This document shows, piece by piece, positions 17,799 to 25,422 of a stretch of DNA of 52,023 nucleotides. Origin of the DNA: Saprospiraceae bacterium (GTDB lineage: Bacteria; Bacteroidota; Bacteroidia; Chitinophagales; Saprospiraceae). How positions within the stretch are numbered: the first letter of the stretch is position 1; the number at the start of each line of letters is the position of its first letter. The notes beneath the pieces are model-generated. The model did no database searches. It was given only the letters and a program-made list of their open reading frames with translations, and was not told the DNA's origin. The stretch lies in the NCBI GenBank assembly GCA_027486765.1, contig JAIXOO010000068.1:1-52023 (forward strand), written 5' to 3'. The translations under genes were made by a program, and so were the position numbers.

Positions 17799-18143
17799 TT
17801 ACATGCTCATTACGCCGCCTGCCATGTTGTATAGTTTGGTAAAACCACGGCCCGCCATAATGTTGCAGGCTTGGCCACTGCGGTTGCCACTGCGACAGTA
17901 AAGGAGATAAGTTTTGTCTTTGTCCAGTTTATCGATCTGGTTGGTGAAATCTTTGGAAAAAAAGTCGATGTTTTTGGCACCGGGTAGCTTCCCTCCTTTG
18001 AACTCAGCAGGTGTACGTACATCGATAACGATGGCATCAGGAGTTTCTTCGGCAACTTTTAAAAACTCAGTAGCTCTGATGTTTTGGTATTTGCTGCTTG
18101 AAGTAGTACCAAAAAGGGATTGAAAAAAGCTCATTGTGTTCAT
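17799..18143 (-). CDS. Rhodanese-like sulfurtransferase domain protein
   Basis: A 114-residue single rhodanese domain. The active loop is CRSGNRS with the persulfide-forming Cys; DVRTPAEFKGGKLPGAKNI is the family N-terminal block. It lacks a signal peptide and should be cytoplasmic. It starts a leftward unit with the SulP gene and is divergent from the cytochrome gene. The promoter at 18170-18214 carries a Crp/Fnr-type palindrome. A role in handling sulfane sulfur fits the locus but is inferred. Confidence 0.92.
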   Translation of the reverse strand: MNTMSFFQSLFGTTSSSKYQNIRATEFLKVAEETPDAIVIDVRTPAEFKGGKLPGAKNIDFFSKDFTNQIDKLDKDKTYLLYCRSGNRSGQACNIMAGRGFTKLYNMAGGVMSM

Positions 18144-18169
18144 TTTTTGATGGTGTTCAATTGATGGGA

Positions 18170-18214
18170 CAAAACTCGGAGGCTTTGATAAGCCGTTCTG
18201 TGAAACAGATCACT
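18170..18214 (-). promoter_or_regulatory. Crp/Fnr-type site and promoter of the rhodanese-SulP unit
   Basis: TGTGAAACAGATCACT (18199-18214) fits TGTGA-N6-TCACA with one mismatch. On the minus strand GAGTTTTG (18177-18170) matches the TTTG half of TAnnTTTG and seven of eight positions overall. The palindrome centre lies 36.5 bp from the end of this box, the same distance as on the opposite side. Confidence 0.6.
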
Positions 18215-18281
18215 TTGTAGAAAAAAATTACCAATCCTATTTTGCCGATTAAGGTGTACCCAAAATAAAATTTCAGCTCTT

Positions 18282-18326
18282 TGTGACCAGCGTCACATTT
18301 CTTTCAAGCCCAAGCGAATACTTTTA
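18282..18326 (+). promoter_or_regulatory. Crp/Fnr-type site and promoter of the cytochrome gene
   Basis: TGTGACCAGCGTCACA (18282-18297) is a perfect Crp/Fnr-type palindrome. TACTTTTA (18319-18326) matches TAnnTTTG at seven of eight positions. The palindrome centre is 36.5 bp from the box end, as in the divergent promoter. The remaining intergenic sequence holds nothing else recognisable. Confidence 0.65.
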
Positions 18327-18430
18327 GCAAAAATTCCATGTACCTCCTTTGACCCAAACTGACCTATATTGTCTTAAGCGTAACGCTGTACACCGCACCT
18401 ACTGATTTTCTGATCGCACAAAATGGAGTT

Positions 18431-19513
18431 ATGAAAAACGAAAGTAAAGATTCATTCGACCGTGGGATGTTACAAACCATCCAGCTTCTGACCAATGCTG
18501 TATCCATTCTATTTGTAGGCATGATTTTACTGACCCTCGTTTTTGCGTTTAACGAGGATCTGATGACTTTTTTTAATCGGGTGACCACTCCGCGTCCAAA
18601 GGTAAACGCACCCGACGAAAAACTAATACTGGCCAGCACAGCGAGCAGCACCTTTTGGATCGCACCAAAACCGAGTGAAATCAGCGACACTAAAAAACGT
18701 GAACAGGTCAATTATGGCCGACAGCTGATTGCCCATACTGCCAAATACCTGGGTCCAAAAGGCTCGGTTAAAGCCATCAGCAATGGCATGAACTGTCAAA
18801 ACTGCCACCTGGAAGCAGGCACCAAAATTTTTGGCAACAATTATGGTTCCGTTGCTTCCACTTATCCAAAATTCCGGGCGAGGAGTGGCATGGAAGAAGA
18901 CATCTACAAAAGGGTCAACGACTGTTTTGAGCGCAGCCTGAATGGGCAAGGCCTCGATCCACGTAGCAAAGAGATGCAGGCCATCAAGACCTACATCGAA
19001 TTTTTGGGAGCGGATGTACCCAAGGGTGAAAAGGCGGAGGGATCAGGCTTGAAAGAATTAGCCTACCTGGATCGAGCCGCCGACCCCGCCAAAGGCAAAT
19101 TGGTCTACGTCGACAAGTGCCAAAGTTGCCATCAAGCCAACGGCAGCGGCCTGAAAAATACGGCCCGCAACGAATACGTGTACCCACCTTTGTGGGGAAA
19201 AAACAGCTACAACGATGGCGCAGGTTTGTACCGCGTCAGCAATTTTGCCAAATATGCCAAGTACAACATGCCGCTTGGGGTGAGTCACACCTTACCTCAG
19301 CTTAGTGATGAAGAGGCCTGGGACGTAGCCGCTTTTGTCAACGCCCAAAGTCGTCCCCACAAGGATGTGCCCAAGGACTGGCCAGATATTTCCAAAAAGC
19401 CCATCGATCATCCTTTTGGGCCCTACACCGATGGATTTTCGGAACAGCAACACAAGTTCGGGCCTTTTCAACCCATTGTGGCAGCTCAGCCTAAACCAGG
19501 CAAAACCAAATGA
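18431..19513 (+). CDS. TsdA-type dihaem c-type cytochrome (probable thiosulfate dehydrogenase)
   Basis: A 360-residue protein with an N-terminal membrane anchor (about residues 16-40) and two CxxCH haem sites, CQNCH at 122-126 and CQSCH at 230-234. The first is followed by LEAGT, and the next blocks (STYPKFRARSG, RVNDCFERSLNG, YPPLWGKNSYNDGAG, YNMPLG) follow the TsdA family, which oxidises thiosulfate to tetrathionate or reduces tetrathionate. Met280 in NMP is a likely axial ligand of haem 2. It heads a rightward set with a SoxB-like and a DsrE-like gene. Electron partner and direction in vivo are unknown. Confidence 0.75.
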   Translation: MKNESKDSFDRGMLQTIQLLTNAVSILFVGMILLTLVFAFNEDLMTFFNRVTTPRPKVNAPDEKLILASTASSTFWIAPKPSEISDTKKREQVNYGRQLIAHTAKYLGPKGSVKAISNGMNCQNCHLEAGTKIFGNNYGSVASTYPKFRARSGMEEDIYKRVNDCFERSLNGQGLDPRSKEMQAIKTYIEFLGADVPKGEKAEGSGLKELAYLDRAADPAKGKLVYVDKCQSCHQANGSGLKNTARNEYVYPPLWGKNSYNDGAGLYRVSNFAKYAKYNMPLGVSHTLPQLSDEEAWDVAAFVNAQSRPHKDVPKDWPDISKKPIDHPFGPYTDGFSEQQHKFGPFQPIVAAQPKPGKTK

Positions 19514-19585
19514 TTATTTTTTAACGCAACCCTAAATGCCCTCCAGACGAGGCAGGGCCGATCAGTTCTAATTTTAGGCGCTAGC

Positions 19586-19714
19586 GCTGGTACAAGTCTC
19601 CAGACTTGTACCAACATTTTCGCGTCTCCAGACGCATGAGCAACGCGAAAATATTGAGCAAACACACGTCAGAGACGTGTTAATAATGGTACAAGTCTGG
19701 AGACTTGTACCAGC
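19586..19714. repeat. Nested palindromes with GTCTCCAGAC cores
   Basis: A 28-bp perfect inverted repeat (19586-19613 and 19687-19714) encloses further stems. Each arm is itself a hairpin (GGTACAAGTCT, CC, AGACTTGTACC at 19589-19612). Inside lie GCGTCT-CC-AGACGC (19622-19635), ATTTTCGCG pairing with CGCGAAAAT (19616-19624, 19644-19652), and ACACGTC-AGA-GACGTGT (19664-19680). It fills most of the 266 nt between the cytochrome and SoxB-like genes. No coding sequence is evident. Confidence 0.9.
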
Positions 19715-19779
19715 TAAAACAGAACTGATCGGCCCTCCCGAACGAAGAGGCGAAGCCAGGGTCAACAATCAACCGAGTT

Positions 19780-21468
19780 ATGTTGGAGCAAAGCAGAAGA
19801 AAGTTTTTACGGCAAGTAGGTGCCCTGAGTGCGGGTGCAGGCTTGATTGGAGCCACTCCAATTGCTGTTCAGGCAGCAGAGCCTACAAAAAACGACTTGC
19901 CCGAAGCCGATAAACCTTTTACCATCAGTATCCTGCAAACCACCGATGTGCACTGCCAGGTACATCCCCACGATGAGTTGTTCTGGGAAAACGACCAGAT
20001 CACCTTTCGCAAAACTGGCGGTTATGCCCAGCTGGCAACTTACCTGAAAAAGGAGCGCAAGAAAAACCCCTACACCTTTGTGCTGGATACGGGCGACATG
20101 TTTCAGGGCAGTGAATTGTCCATCAAAACGACCGGAAAAGCGATGGTTCCCATTTTGAACCAGTTGGAATACGACCTATATCTGCCTGGAAACTGGGAGG
20201 TGATCTACCATAAAAAAATGATGCAAACGCTGCTGGGCTCGCTCAATGCGCCCAAAGTTTGCGCCAATATGTACCATGACCTCGGCGACAAGAAAAAGGG
20301 AGAACTGATTTTTCAGCCCTATCACGTCTGGAATGTAGCGGGGGTAAAAATCGGCTTTTTGGGCTATACTGATCCCTTGGTGCCCTTGCGCCAATCGCCG
20401 ATTTACAGCAAAGGAATCATTTATACCCAGCCAGAAGAAAACCTCGCCCACTACGTAGATGTGCTGCGCAATCAGGAGCAATGCGCTTATGTGCTCATCA
20501 TTGCGCACCTGGGCCTCTCGCAACAAATTGCCTTGGCCAACAAGCCGGAATGTGAAGGCGTGGATTACATCCTGGGTGGCGACACCCACGAACGGGTGCG
20601 CAAACCGATCCAGTGCAAGTATTCAAAAGTGGTCGAACCAGGCGCTTTTGGCTCCTTTGTCGGTAGGTTGGAACTCACCATCCAAAATGGAAAGGTGATT
20701 GCAGATCAATACACTCTGGATGAGATAGACGCAAGCAAATTCAAAGCAGATAAGGAAATGAACACCTTGGTGAAAGCCAATGAGCAGCCTTTTTCTGAAG
20801 ACATTTATAAAGTTGTGGGGTACAGTACCATCCCGCTCTATCGTTATTTTGTGGTGGAGAACCCGATCGATACCATGGTACTCGACTCATTGAAGTGGAA
20901 ATTGCCAGAGGTAGATGTGGTATTGTCCAATGGATTCCGCTTTTGCCCGCCCCGAGCCACTCCTGATCAAACGGGCAATATCCCAATCACCAACGGCTAC
21001 ATCTTCGATATGCTTCCTGTGGACAGTACGGTGCGCACCGCAAAGGTAACTGGACAACAAATCATCAATTGGTTGGAGAGTGAACTGAACAATGTTTTTG
21101 CCAAGGATGCTTCCCAACGCTTCGGTGGCTGGTTGATCAAATTCAAGGGGATGGAAATCTCTTTCAATGCTTTTGCAGAGAAAGGCAAACGGGTTCAAAC
21201 AGTAGAGATTGGCGACAAACCACTGGATTTGAACAAAACCTACAGCATCTGCGCCTGTGAGCGGGAAGGTGACCCCATGGACATGCTCTGCCGCATCAGG
21301 AATGTAGTGGATGCCCAAAATACTCCTTACACCTTGCATTCGGTCATGCGGGAGTACCTAACCAAACACTCGCCAGTAACGCCGACTCCGCCACTGAATG
21401 CAAAAATATTGGATGCGCCCCAAACCCTCTTGACTCAGGTCAGTGGCGTAGATTATCAATTCACCTAA
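19780..21468 (+). CDS. SoxB-like metallophosphoesterase/5'-nucleotidase family protein, Tat-exported
   Basis: A 562-residue protein with a twin-arginine signal (SRRKFLRQ, cleavage after about residue 32). Calcineurin-type metal motifs are in order: TTDVHCQ (D56, H58), GDMFQGS (105-111), GNWE (137-140), IAHLG (H243) and GGDTH (266-270). A C-terminal 5'-nucleotidase domain follows (LSNGFRF, NGYIFDMLP, RFGGWLIKFKG). The catalytic His of the usual GNHE is Trp, as I recall for SoxB thiosulfohydrolases (GHWE). Together with its neighbours this favours hydrolysis of a protein- or thiol-bound sulfur species over a nucleotidase role. No SoxYZ or SoxAX genes are present here. Confidence 0.75.
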   Translation: MLEQSRRKFLRQVGALSAGAGLIGATPIAVQAAEPTKNDLPEADKPFTISILQTTDVHCQVHPHDELFWENDQITFRKTGGYAQLATYLKKERKKNPYTFVLDTGDMFQGSELSIKTTGKAMVPILNQLEYDLYLPGNWEVIYHKKMMQTLLGSLNAPKVCANMYHDLGDKKKGELIFQPYHVWNVAGVKIGFLGYTDPLVPLRQSPIYSKGIIYTQPEENLAHYVDVLRNQEQCAYVLIIAHLGLSQQIALANKPECEGVDYILGGDTHERVRKPIQCKYSKVVEPGAFGSFVGRLELTIQNGKVIADQYTLDEIDASKFKADKEMNTLVKANEQPFSEDIYKVVGYSTIPLYRYFVVENPIDTMVLDSLKWKLPEVDVVLSNGFRFCPPRATPDQTGNIPITNGYIFDMLPVDSTVRTAKVTGQQIINWLESELNNVFAKDASQRFGGWLIKFKGMEISFNAFAEKGKRVQTVEIGDKPLDLNKTYSICACEREGDPMDMLCRIRNVVDAQNTPYTLHSVMREYLTKHSPVTPTPPLNAKILDAPQTLLTQVSGVDYQFT

Positions 21469-21482
21469 ATAATACTTTGTTG

Positions 21483-21920
21483 ATGAAAAAAATATGCTTT
21501 CTCTTACTCTTGCTGTCCGCCTTTCAATTCGTGAAGGCGCAAAACCATCAAACCCTTAGCGATGAGGGCTACCAGGACAATAAAATTGTGTTTCAGGTAG
21601 TGACTCAAGATACCTTAGCGCACAAGGCTTTGATGAAACAGCTGAACAATATCCGCTCCGTGGCCCCCAACACCCCCATCGAAGTGGTTTGTCATGGTCC
21701 GGGCCTGTATATGCTGGTTACGGAGCGCTGTGTGATTCAACAACAGATCAAAGAACAGGCCGCCAAAGGCATCAGTTTTGTGGCTTGTGAATTTTCGCTC
21801 AAAGAACGGAATGTGCCCAAAGATGCCATTGTTCCAGAGGCCAACTTTGTACGCTCGGGGGCAGTAGAAATTGCCAATAAGCAACGCCTGGGCTGGAGTT
21901 ATTTGAAGGCGGGATTTTAA
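21483..21920 (+). CDS. DsrE-family protein with signal peptide
   Basis: A 145-residue exported protein with signal peptide MKKICFLLLLLSAFQFVKAQ. The body follows the DsrE/DsrF-like fold: VFQVVTQDTLAHKALMKQLNN, VEVVCHGPGLYML, and a late conserved Cys in GISFVACEFSL, which could carry a persulfide. It lies 14 nt after the SoxB-like gene, so the two should be co-transcribed. I start at the ATG at 21483 and not the in-frame TTG at 21477. A periplasmic sulfur-carrier or sensor role is inferred from family and context. Confidence 0.82.
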   Translation: MKKICFLLLLLSAFQFVKAQNHQTLSDEGYQDNKIVFQVVTQDTLAHKALMKQLNNIRSVAPNTPIEVVCHGPGLYMLVTERCVIQQQIKEQAAKGISFVACEFSLKERNVPKDAIVPEANFVRSGAVEIANKQRLGWSYLKAGF

Positions 21921-21928
21921 ACCTTAAG

Positions 21929-21972
21929 GCTGCGCACACCCTTTTAAAGATCAACAAAAGTGTGTGCGCAGC
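21929..21972 (+). terminator. Hairpin after the DsrE-like gene
   Basis: Arms of 17 nt (21929-21945 and 21956-21972, GCTGCGCACAC core) pair with one mismatch and a 10-nt loop, 8 nt after the stop. There is no U-run. The rest of the 316-nt gap up to 22237 is AT-rich and shows no gene. Confidence 0.7.
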
Positions 21973-22236
21973 AAACAAACAACTCTTTACGATTTTTAGA
22001 AGGAAAGGTTTCACCTGGAACCACTTCTTCGACGAGTATTTAAGCTCTTGTCTACTTTCCGACGCTGATTCTTTTTTGCCCCAAATTATTTCGGTTAAAA
22101 ATTAGAACTATTCCTTATTTGACTATCTTTATTCATCATTTCCACAAAGAGCCGAATTTAAGTTATCTCCACTACCAAGCGCATGTCTCTTCGCGCCTTT
22201 GTCATTTTTCCCAATACCATAATAATTTTTTCAGCC

Positions 22237-23034
22237 ATGAAAATTGTAAATGTAACCGTACGTGGTGGCAACACCGCAGAAGGCGCAACTGGAGTATCCT
22301 TCTCCGTATTGCCCTACGAAGTAGTAGTACAAATCCCCGGTAGCCGCGAGCCGATTCTGAGTGTACCCGTTGTAGACAATCCTTTGCTCAGTCGCCAATC
22401 CTACAGCTTTGTAGTGGACGGCTTTGAGGTCGATCTGGAAGTTCAGGAACTTGCCGAGGAGGTCTATGATGAATGTGGTGACGGTTTAGATTTGGAAGAA
22501 CTGAGTGCCTACGAAGAGGCCGAAGCGCAAGCTACCTTGAATGAAGTGCTCGGCGAGCCAGAAATGGAGGAAGTCACAGAACCAGAAGTAGATCCTGGCC
22601 CTGATAACGGATTGGATACCGGATATCTGGAAGAAGTGCTTGCTGAAGAAGCAGAGCTCAGCCCTGATAACGGATTGGATACCGGATATCTGGAAGAAGT
22701 GGAAAATACTGCCGAAGAAACCGTGCTTGAAGCCCTGGAATTAACCGGGGAGCCTGAAGTTGAAACCGAAGAGCCCAGCCATCCAGACACGATTACTGAA
22801 ATTCCAGATATCATCGAAATTACTTCTTCCCACCAGGAAGCTCCAGTGGAGGAGGAGGCCGAAACGGCCTTTTTTCAGCGTAATGAAGGAGGATCTGAGC
22901 CTGTTGTGGATGCAGATGAAGCTTTGGTTCCGGTAGCGGAAGATCAAGAGCACAATGCGGAGGATTTGAAAGTCCTCCTGGCGCAAACCCAGGAGCTGTT
23001 GAAGAAGTATGATCTAAATAGTGTGGAGCATTGA
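22237..23034 (+). CDS. Highly acidic protein with internal tandem repeat (hypothetical)
   Basis: A 265-residue protein of unknown family. The first 75 residues form a plausible folded domain (MKIVNVTVRGGNTAEGATGV, then beta-rich segments). The rest is very rich in Glu, Pro and Asp. Two copies of PDNGLDTGYLEEV lie 21 residues apart. The C-terminus is a short coiled helix (EDLKVLLAQTQELLKKYDL). I start at the ATG at 22237; an upstream in-frame ATG at 22183 would add 18 mostly hydrophobic residues, which could be a membrane anchor. No export signal is present in the chosen form. It may be a scaffold or calcium-binding acidic protein; no function is claimed. Confidence 0.65.
   Translation: MKIVNVTVRGGNTAEGATGVSFSVLPYEVVVQIPGSREPILSVPVVDNPLLSRQSYSFVVDGFEVDLEVQELAEEVYDECGDGLDLEELSAYEEAEAQATLNEVLGEPEMEEVTEPEVDPGPDNGLDTGYLEEVLAEEAELSPDNGLDTGYLEEVENTAEETVLEALELTGEPEVETEEPSHPDTITEIPDIIEITSSHQEAPVEEEAETAFFQRNEGGSEPVVDADEALVPVAEDQEHNAEDLKVLLAQTQELLKKYDLNSVEH
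22598..22701 (+). repeat. Exact 41-bp direct repeat, period 63 bp
   Basis: 22598-22638 and 22661-22701 are identical at every base and keep frame inside the acidic-protein gene. Identity at synonymous positions indicates a recent duplication or active copy correction. Confidence 0.95.
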
Positions 23035-23068
23035 CATAATGCTGAAGCGAGTATGTTTTAAGGGTGAT

Positions 23069-23170
23069 AAAAAATAAGTGCTCATTTTGCCAAAGAATCG
23101 GATAAGTAAACGCTTCATTGCAAGTGTCTTATCTGATTCTTTGGCTCAAGAAAAATGAGCACTTATTTTT
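23069..23170. repeat. Two-part inverted repeat between convergent genes
   Basis: Outer arms AAAAATAAGTGCTCATTTT (23070-23088 against 23151-23170) and inner arms CCAAAGAATC(G/A)GATAAG (23090-23106 against 23128-23144) form one long stem with a small asymmetry near the middle. It lies between the acidic-protein gene and the PIN gene, which converge, and ends in an A/T run on both sides as a bidirectional terminator would. Confidence 0.85.
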
Positions 23171-23240
23171 GCCAGAGGATTAGATTAGTAAAATAGCGAA
23201 CCGATACAACAAACCGAGCGTCAAATCAGGAGAATGCCTC

Positions 23241-23753
23241 TCACACCGCAATCCCCTCCAACCTTTCCACCATCTCTTCCATTTTCTTCTTTGGCAACCT
23301 CGAATTACAACGCTCCAAGCGCCTCAGCAGCGCAATCGCCAATTGAGGGGTACAAATCTGTTGTTCAACGAGTTGATTGATGACCCAAAGGGAGCCAAAA
23401 ACAGTGAGGCCATTGTCCTGCGCTTCTTTGCGGAGGTCGCCATCGCCGCTGAGTAGGGGGCATTGGCGCTGAACGGCGAGAAAAAGAACCGACTTATCGG
23501 TGAGGCGTTTGAGGTTGCGGCGGGTGTGGAAGCGGAGGATGTTGAGCATCTCTTCACCGCTGAATTCGATGATTTCGACCCGTTCGGGTGTCAGGCAACG
23601 CTCCAATGTGGCTTTTTGATCTGGATGGTTGATTTCGTTCACCACAAAACCTGTTGTCAGGATGTGGTAATCCAGTTGCATGAAGTACTCCAGCGCACCC
23701 GCTTTGATGAGGTCGATGAAGACGTTGGTGTCGGTGATGATGAGGTCCTTCAT
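23241..23753 (-). CDS. PIN-domain protein, putative toxin ribonuclease
   Basis: A 170-residue PIN fold. Acidic residues in ITDTNVFIDL (Asp8), LTDKSVLFLA and LSGDGDLRKEA correspond to the metal-binding cluster of PIN nucleases. Its start overlaps the stop of the upstream HTH-ImmA gene as ATGA at 23750-23753, so translation is coupled. The pair matches the arrangement predicted for Xre/COG2856-PIN toxin-antitoxin modules. A C-terminal Arg/Lys-rich helix (RRLERCNSRLPKKK) could bind RNA. Toxic activity is inferred only. Confidence 0.8.
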   Translation of the reverse strand: MKDLIITDTNVFIDLIKAGALEYFMQLDYHILTTGFVVNEINHPDQKATLERCLTPERVEIIEFSGEEMLNILRFHTRRNLKRLTDKSVLFLAVQRQCPLLSGDGDLRKEAQDNGLTVFGSLWVINQLVEQQICTPQLAIALLRRLERCNSRLPKKKMEEMVERLEGIAV

Positions 23754-24808
23754 GCCAGTTGTTCCAATTTGTCCCGAAATTCGCCCAAGTTCATTTCAGC
23801 CAAATGGGCGGCATGATTGATCGAAATGACCTCCTGGCCAATGGCCCGATAGAGGAGTTGGATGAAACGCCTGGGGCGCTCACGGCCACCGAACTCACCC
23901 GGTTCGTCGCGATGGTACCCTTTGACGCGGTAATTGGTGTTGAGCCGCCGGTAGGTATTGGCGTTGATGATCCCCAGATGGAGCGCACGTGGGAAAAGGG
24001 CCGCAATGGAAATTCCCCAGCGCTCCTTGATCAATTCCAGTTCCTGCAAAAAAAAGTGAAAGCGCTCCTGCGCCATTTCACCGCGGGCCATTTCGGCAGG
24101 GTAAAGTACCGCCGAGGCAAAGGTATGGCAAAGCCGTTCTACGTCTTTTTCTTCCAGCCGGGTATCAAAAGTCAGGCTGTGGTGGGCCAGTTCGTGCAGG
24201 GCAGTGAAGCGTTTGCGCACCGCGTTGTGCTTTTTGTTGAGCACGATAATCCGATGCCCTTGCACCAGCGCTTTTAGGCCGTCGAAGGCATCGTCTGCAT
24301 CCACTTCGAGTACTTTGAAGCCCTTGTCCTCCAGCATTTCGATCACGCTGGGAATGGGGTCGTAGCCCAGGTTCCATTGCTTGCGCAGGGCCTCGGCGGC
24401 GACTTCGGCATCAGTGCCACTGCGTACGGCCAGTTCGTAGTGGAAATCGTGGCTTTGGGCGGGCAATTGCAACAAGTGTTCCAGCTCCAGGTATCTTTCC
24501 AAAAAAGCACGGGCTTTTTCAATGACGGCAATTTCGGCAGTTTTACTCAAGCGGGATATTTTTTTGCGAAACTCAATGCCCTTCAGCTCAACTTTTACTT
24601 CTGGTTCCGAAAAAAAGAAATCAACCGTTACACTCAAGGCATTGGCCAAACGAATCAACACGGCGCTACCCGGCATCATGTCCCCTTTTTCGTACTTGTT
24701 GAGGGCTTGCCGGGTCACGGCATTCTCCATCTTGTTCGCTAAGTCTTGTAGCGACAATCCCGCCATTTTTCGGGCGTTGGTGAGCCGTTGTCCAAATAAA
24801 TTTTCCAT
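23750..24808 (-). CDS. HTH-Xre regulator with ImmA/IrrE-type metallopeptidase domain
   Basis: A 352-residue protein. The N-terminal Xre helix-turn-helix covers residues 5-60 (LTNARKMAGLSLQDLANKM, LNKYEKGDMMP). A linker leads to a zinc-peptidase domain with HELAH at 205-209 and a downstream Glu-containing FASAVLYP block. I start at the ATG at 24808; the earlier in-frame start at 24907 lies upstream of the likely promoter. It is the first gene of a two-gene unit with the PIN protein, whose promoter is overlaid by a palindrome, so autorepression is likely. Peptidase activity could inactivate a repressor or the protein itself. Confidence 0.88.
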   Translation of the reverse strand: MENLFGQRLTNARKMAGLSLQDLANKMENAVTRQALNKYEKGDMMPGSAVLIRLANALSVTVDFFFSEPEVKVELKGIEFRKKISRLSKTAEIAVIEKARAFLERYLELEHLLQLPAQSHDFHYELAVRSGTDAEVAAEALRKQWNLGYDPIPSVIEMLEDKGFKVLEVDADDAFDGLKALVQGHRIIVLNKKHNAVRKRFTALHELAHHSLTFDTRLEEKDVERLCHTFASAVLYPAEMARGEMAQERFHFFLQELELIKERWGISIAALFPRALHLGIINANTYRRLNTNYRVKGYHRDEPGEFGGRERPRRFIQLLYRAIGQEVISINHAAHLAEMNLGEFRDKLEQLA

Positions 24809-24866
24809 CTTAATGCTCCTTTCCCGGTTTGAGATAAACTTTGTGGTGATTTTATAAACGGGGTTT

Positions 24867-24906
24867 TGGTTGACAAATTTACAAAATAATTTGTTTTTGT
24901 CAACCA
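24867..24906 (-). promoter_or_regulatory. Promoter and operator of the HTH-ImmA/PIN unit
   Basis: On the minus strand TTG (24903-24901), 19 nt, TAAATTTG (24881-24874) is a perfect Bacteroidota promoter. An inverted repeat with 11-bp arms TGGTTGACAAA (24867-24877 and 24896-24906) spans exactly from the -7 to the -33 box, and a second palindrome ACAAA-ATAA-TTTGT (24881-24894) lies between. Binding here would block RNA polymerase. Confidence 0.75.
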
Positions 24907-24944
24907 CTTTGGAGGATTATTTTTACCTCTCGCCTGAAATGCTT

Positions 24945-24952
24945 TATTTTTG
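24945..24952 (+). promoter_or_regulatory. Candidate -7 box of the GNAT gene
   Basis: TATTTTTG matches TAnnTTTG fully and ends 27 nt before the ATG at 24979. TTTT stands in place of TTTG at the -33 distance. Confidence 0.4.
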
Positions 24953-24978
24953 ATGTACAAACAAGCCGATTATTTGTC

Positions 24979-25422
24979 ATGACAACTGAAAGCATTCTAA
25001 TACGCGAAGGCAGCATCGCGGAAGCCGTCGCCCTGAGCATGAGTATTCCCGAATTTAGGGCACCTCACCAGGCTGAAGAATACCAAAAGCGCTTGGCAGG
25101 GGTACCGGCGCTTATTCTGGTTGCAGAAAGTGTGGGGAAAGTAGTGGGTTTCAAAGTGGGCTATGCCAAGGGGGAACAAGTCTTTTATTCCTGGATGGGA
25201 GCGGTATTGCCCGAATTTCGCCAGTTTGGAGTGGCCAAAGCACTGGCGGTTCGGCAGGAGGAGTGGGCAAGGGAGCAAGGTTTTACCTGCATTCAGTTCA
25301 AAACGCGGAATCGTTTGAAGGCCATGTTGCAGTTTGCGTTGGGCAATGGTTTTGACATCATTGGGGTGGAAGCACGGGAAACGCTGGGGGAATATCGAAT
25401 TCTGTTGCAGAAAATGCTGTAG
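24979..25422 (+). CDS. GNAT family N-acetyltransferase
   Basis: A 147-residue acetyl-CoA-dependent acyltransferase. Motif A is the segment VLPEFRQFGVAKALAVRQ, with the Q/R-x-x-G-x-A pyrophosphate loop, followed by a helix and FKTRNRLKAMLQFALGNGFDIIGVE (motif B region). The substrate cannot be read from sequence. Its stop codon (25420-25422) lies inside a palindrome shared with convergent mutY. Confidence 0.88.
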   Translation: MTTESILIREGSIAEAVALSMSIPEFRAPHQAEEYQKRLAGVPALILVAESVGKVVGFKVGYAKGEQVFYSWMGAVLPEFRQFGVAKALAVRQEEWAREQGFTCIQFKTRNRLKAMLQFALGNGFDIIGVEARETLGEYRILLQKML

